From a virus, in IMG/VR virus record IMGVR_UViG_3300044715_000249, positions 1 to 38,769 of that record: DNA of 38,769 bases, one strand, 5' to 3'. This document shows positions 37,782 through 38,769 of the stretch, piece after piece; positions within the stretch are counted from its first letter, which is position 1, and each line of letters opens with the position of its first letter. A model generated the notes under the pieces. It saw nothing but the letters and a program-made list of their open reading frames with translations, was not told where the DNA came from and searched no databases. Position numbers and translations under genes: made by a program.

Positions 37782-38769
37782 TTTGTTAGACCTTTTAACA
37801 AGCTAGTATATTTGCTCCAGCTAGTATCTTTAGCTTCAGCAACTGCCATCGGATTGTCACCTGGTTGTGCAATTTTGTAAGCACGTTTAGTAGCATGTAA
37901 GTCATTGCCACTCGGAATAGCTGCATCAATGCCAGCAGTTTGTTCACGTGGGCTGTTTACATATTCTGGATCACGTTCTTCGTCAACTGCATCAATCATA
38001 CCTTGTGCAATAGCTGACTCTGCATCTTGTGGTAATTCAACTGCTTGTATTACTGGTTGTGCTGTAACTTGTTCCATGCCTGCTAGTTTACGGAATAAGT
38101 TAAGTGCATCTTCTTGACCGTTAGCAGTAATGTTGACATTAATATCTTCTTTAACTGTGTAACGTTTACCAGCAACTTCGAACTCTTTAGCACCACTTGC
38201 TTTAGCAGCTGCCAATGCACCTGAGAATTCATTGCCTTCTGCCATTTCTGCTTCTGGTAAGGAATCCATATCAACATTAATTTCAGCTGGTGGATTAGGT
38301 AGTAATTCAGCTTCATTAACAACACCTGCGGCGGCATAGAATTTATCATGGCTGAAGCGTGGATTTTGTTGTTTAAATATATCAGCGTGATGTTGTGCTA
38401 ACTCTTTACGTTTAGCCTCATCTGGAATATTTTTAATTAAATCTGCTACCATACGGAAGTCTTTACGGCTTGCAGCTTCATTAATTGAACTTTCGTCTAA
38501 CTCTTCTAAGCTAGATCTTTCTAATCCAATTTCTTGTGCTACATCAGTTTCGGCAACAGGAGCAGGCAATCCAGCTAATGCTGCAATTTCATCTAATTCT
38601 GATACACCACCTAAGTGACTGTTCATTGGAACGCCACATTCTGCAACTTCTTTAGAGTAATGACTATATGATGTTGCTACATCACCTAAGAAATCTTCGT
38701 CCATTAAAAGAATGTTTCTAGCACGATTAGGTTGTATACCCTGCGCTACCATTTCTTTACGTACTGCAT
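37778..38769 (-). CDS. Virion-type hypothetical protein (5' end cut off by window)
   Basis: The frame stays open to the right edge, reading AVRKEMVAQGIQPN across 38769-38735, so the true start lies outside the window; 330 codons are visible. Features: SELDEIAALAGLP and FRKLAGMEQ, short 'LAGL/LAGM' helices shared with other proteins of this block, and an Asp/Asn-rich section near DINVNITANGQEDALN. The end is basic (SKYTSLLKGLTK). Probably a structural or assembly protein; no T4 homologue recognised. Confidence 0.72.
   Translation of the reverse strand, partial: AVRKEMVAQGIQPNRARNILLMDEDFLGDVATSYSHYSKEVAECGVPMNSHLGGVSELDEIAALAGLPAPVAETDVAQEIGLERSSLEELDESSINEAASRKDFRMVADLIKNIPDEAKRKELAQHHADIFKQQNPRFSHDKFYAAAGVVNEAELLPNPPAEINVDMDSLPEAEMAEGNEFSGALAAAKASGAKEFEVAGKRYTVKEDINVNITANGQEDALNLFRKLAGMEQVTAQPVIQAVELPQDAESAIAQGMIDAVDEERDPEYVNSPREQTAGIDAAIPSGNDLHATKRAYKIAQPGDNPMAVAEAKDTSWSKYTSLLKGLTK

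Noticed and set aside
1-38769. Plus-strand genes
   Set aside because: All long plus-strand frames mirror minus-strand genes and lack ribosome-binding sites; none is supported.
1-38769. CRISPR arrays, insertion sequences, integrase or attachment site
   Set aside because: No regular direct-repeat array, transposase, recombinase or tRNA-flanking direct repeat was found.

Overview
The window is a stretch of the genome of a T4-superfamily myovirus that infects a Gram-negative, probably aquatic, bacterium. UvsW, UvsX, UvsY, gp32 and the large terminase gp17 are all recognisable. Many small proteins are of types I associate with T4-like marine (cyanophage-type) myoviruses. Every supported gene and every supported promoter lies on the minus strand, so transcription runs from high to low coordinates. 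The base composition is AT-rich. The host genus cannot be read from the sequence.

Layout from the 5' (right) end. 38769-32752 is a packaging and virion block: a cut-off structural-type protein, four small proteins, gp17 and a 717-residue protein with an acidic repeat. 32679-22731 is the recombination core (gp32, UvsX, UvsY and neighbours). Into it are spliced three blocks of host-surface or carbohydrate genes: two GT10-like glycosyltransferases, two P-loop sulfotransferase-like proteins, an SGNH hydrolase, a short-chain dehydrogenase, a methyltransferase and a cytidylyltransferase-cupin fusion. 21734-18088 is an RNA island with nine tRNA genes, several tiny proteins (one resembling the RNA polymerase omega subunit) and more than 800 bases of apparently noncoding DNA rich in hairpins. 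17819-15651 holds an RNase H-like protein, a metallophosphoesterase and small proteins. 15581-8676 is an overlapping operon of nucleotide-sugar and glycan genes. 8595-4703 holds a secreted SleB-type cell-wall hydrolase, small proteins under individual promoters, an AAA+ ATPase and three miniature membrane proteins. 4616-1 is the uvsW operon.

Regulation is unusually legible. At least ten promoters have a host sigma-70 shape: TTGACA or a one-base variant, a 17-base spacer (18 in one case), then TATAAT/TATACT. Most stand directly in front of small early-type genes or tRNA clusters, often overlapping the end of the preceding gene. A second motif, ATAAATA(C/T), matches the T4 late promoter and precedes glycan, terminase-associated and other genes. 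Two sigma-70 promoters lie exactly six bases before an ATG, which predicts leaderless messages. Several rho-independent terminators separate the units.

The most unusual part is the RNA island at 19460-20990. It has a tRNA-Ser with anticodon ACT, an initiator-like tRNA-Met, a tRNA-like remnant with a CCA end, a 13-bp inverted repeat, a GNRA hairpin and a duplicated 17-base motif in two neighbouring noncoding modules. I recognise no described RNA family there.
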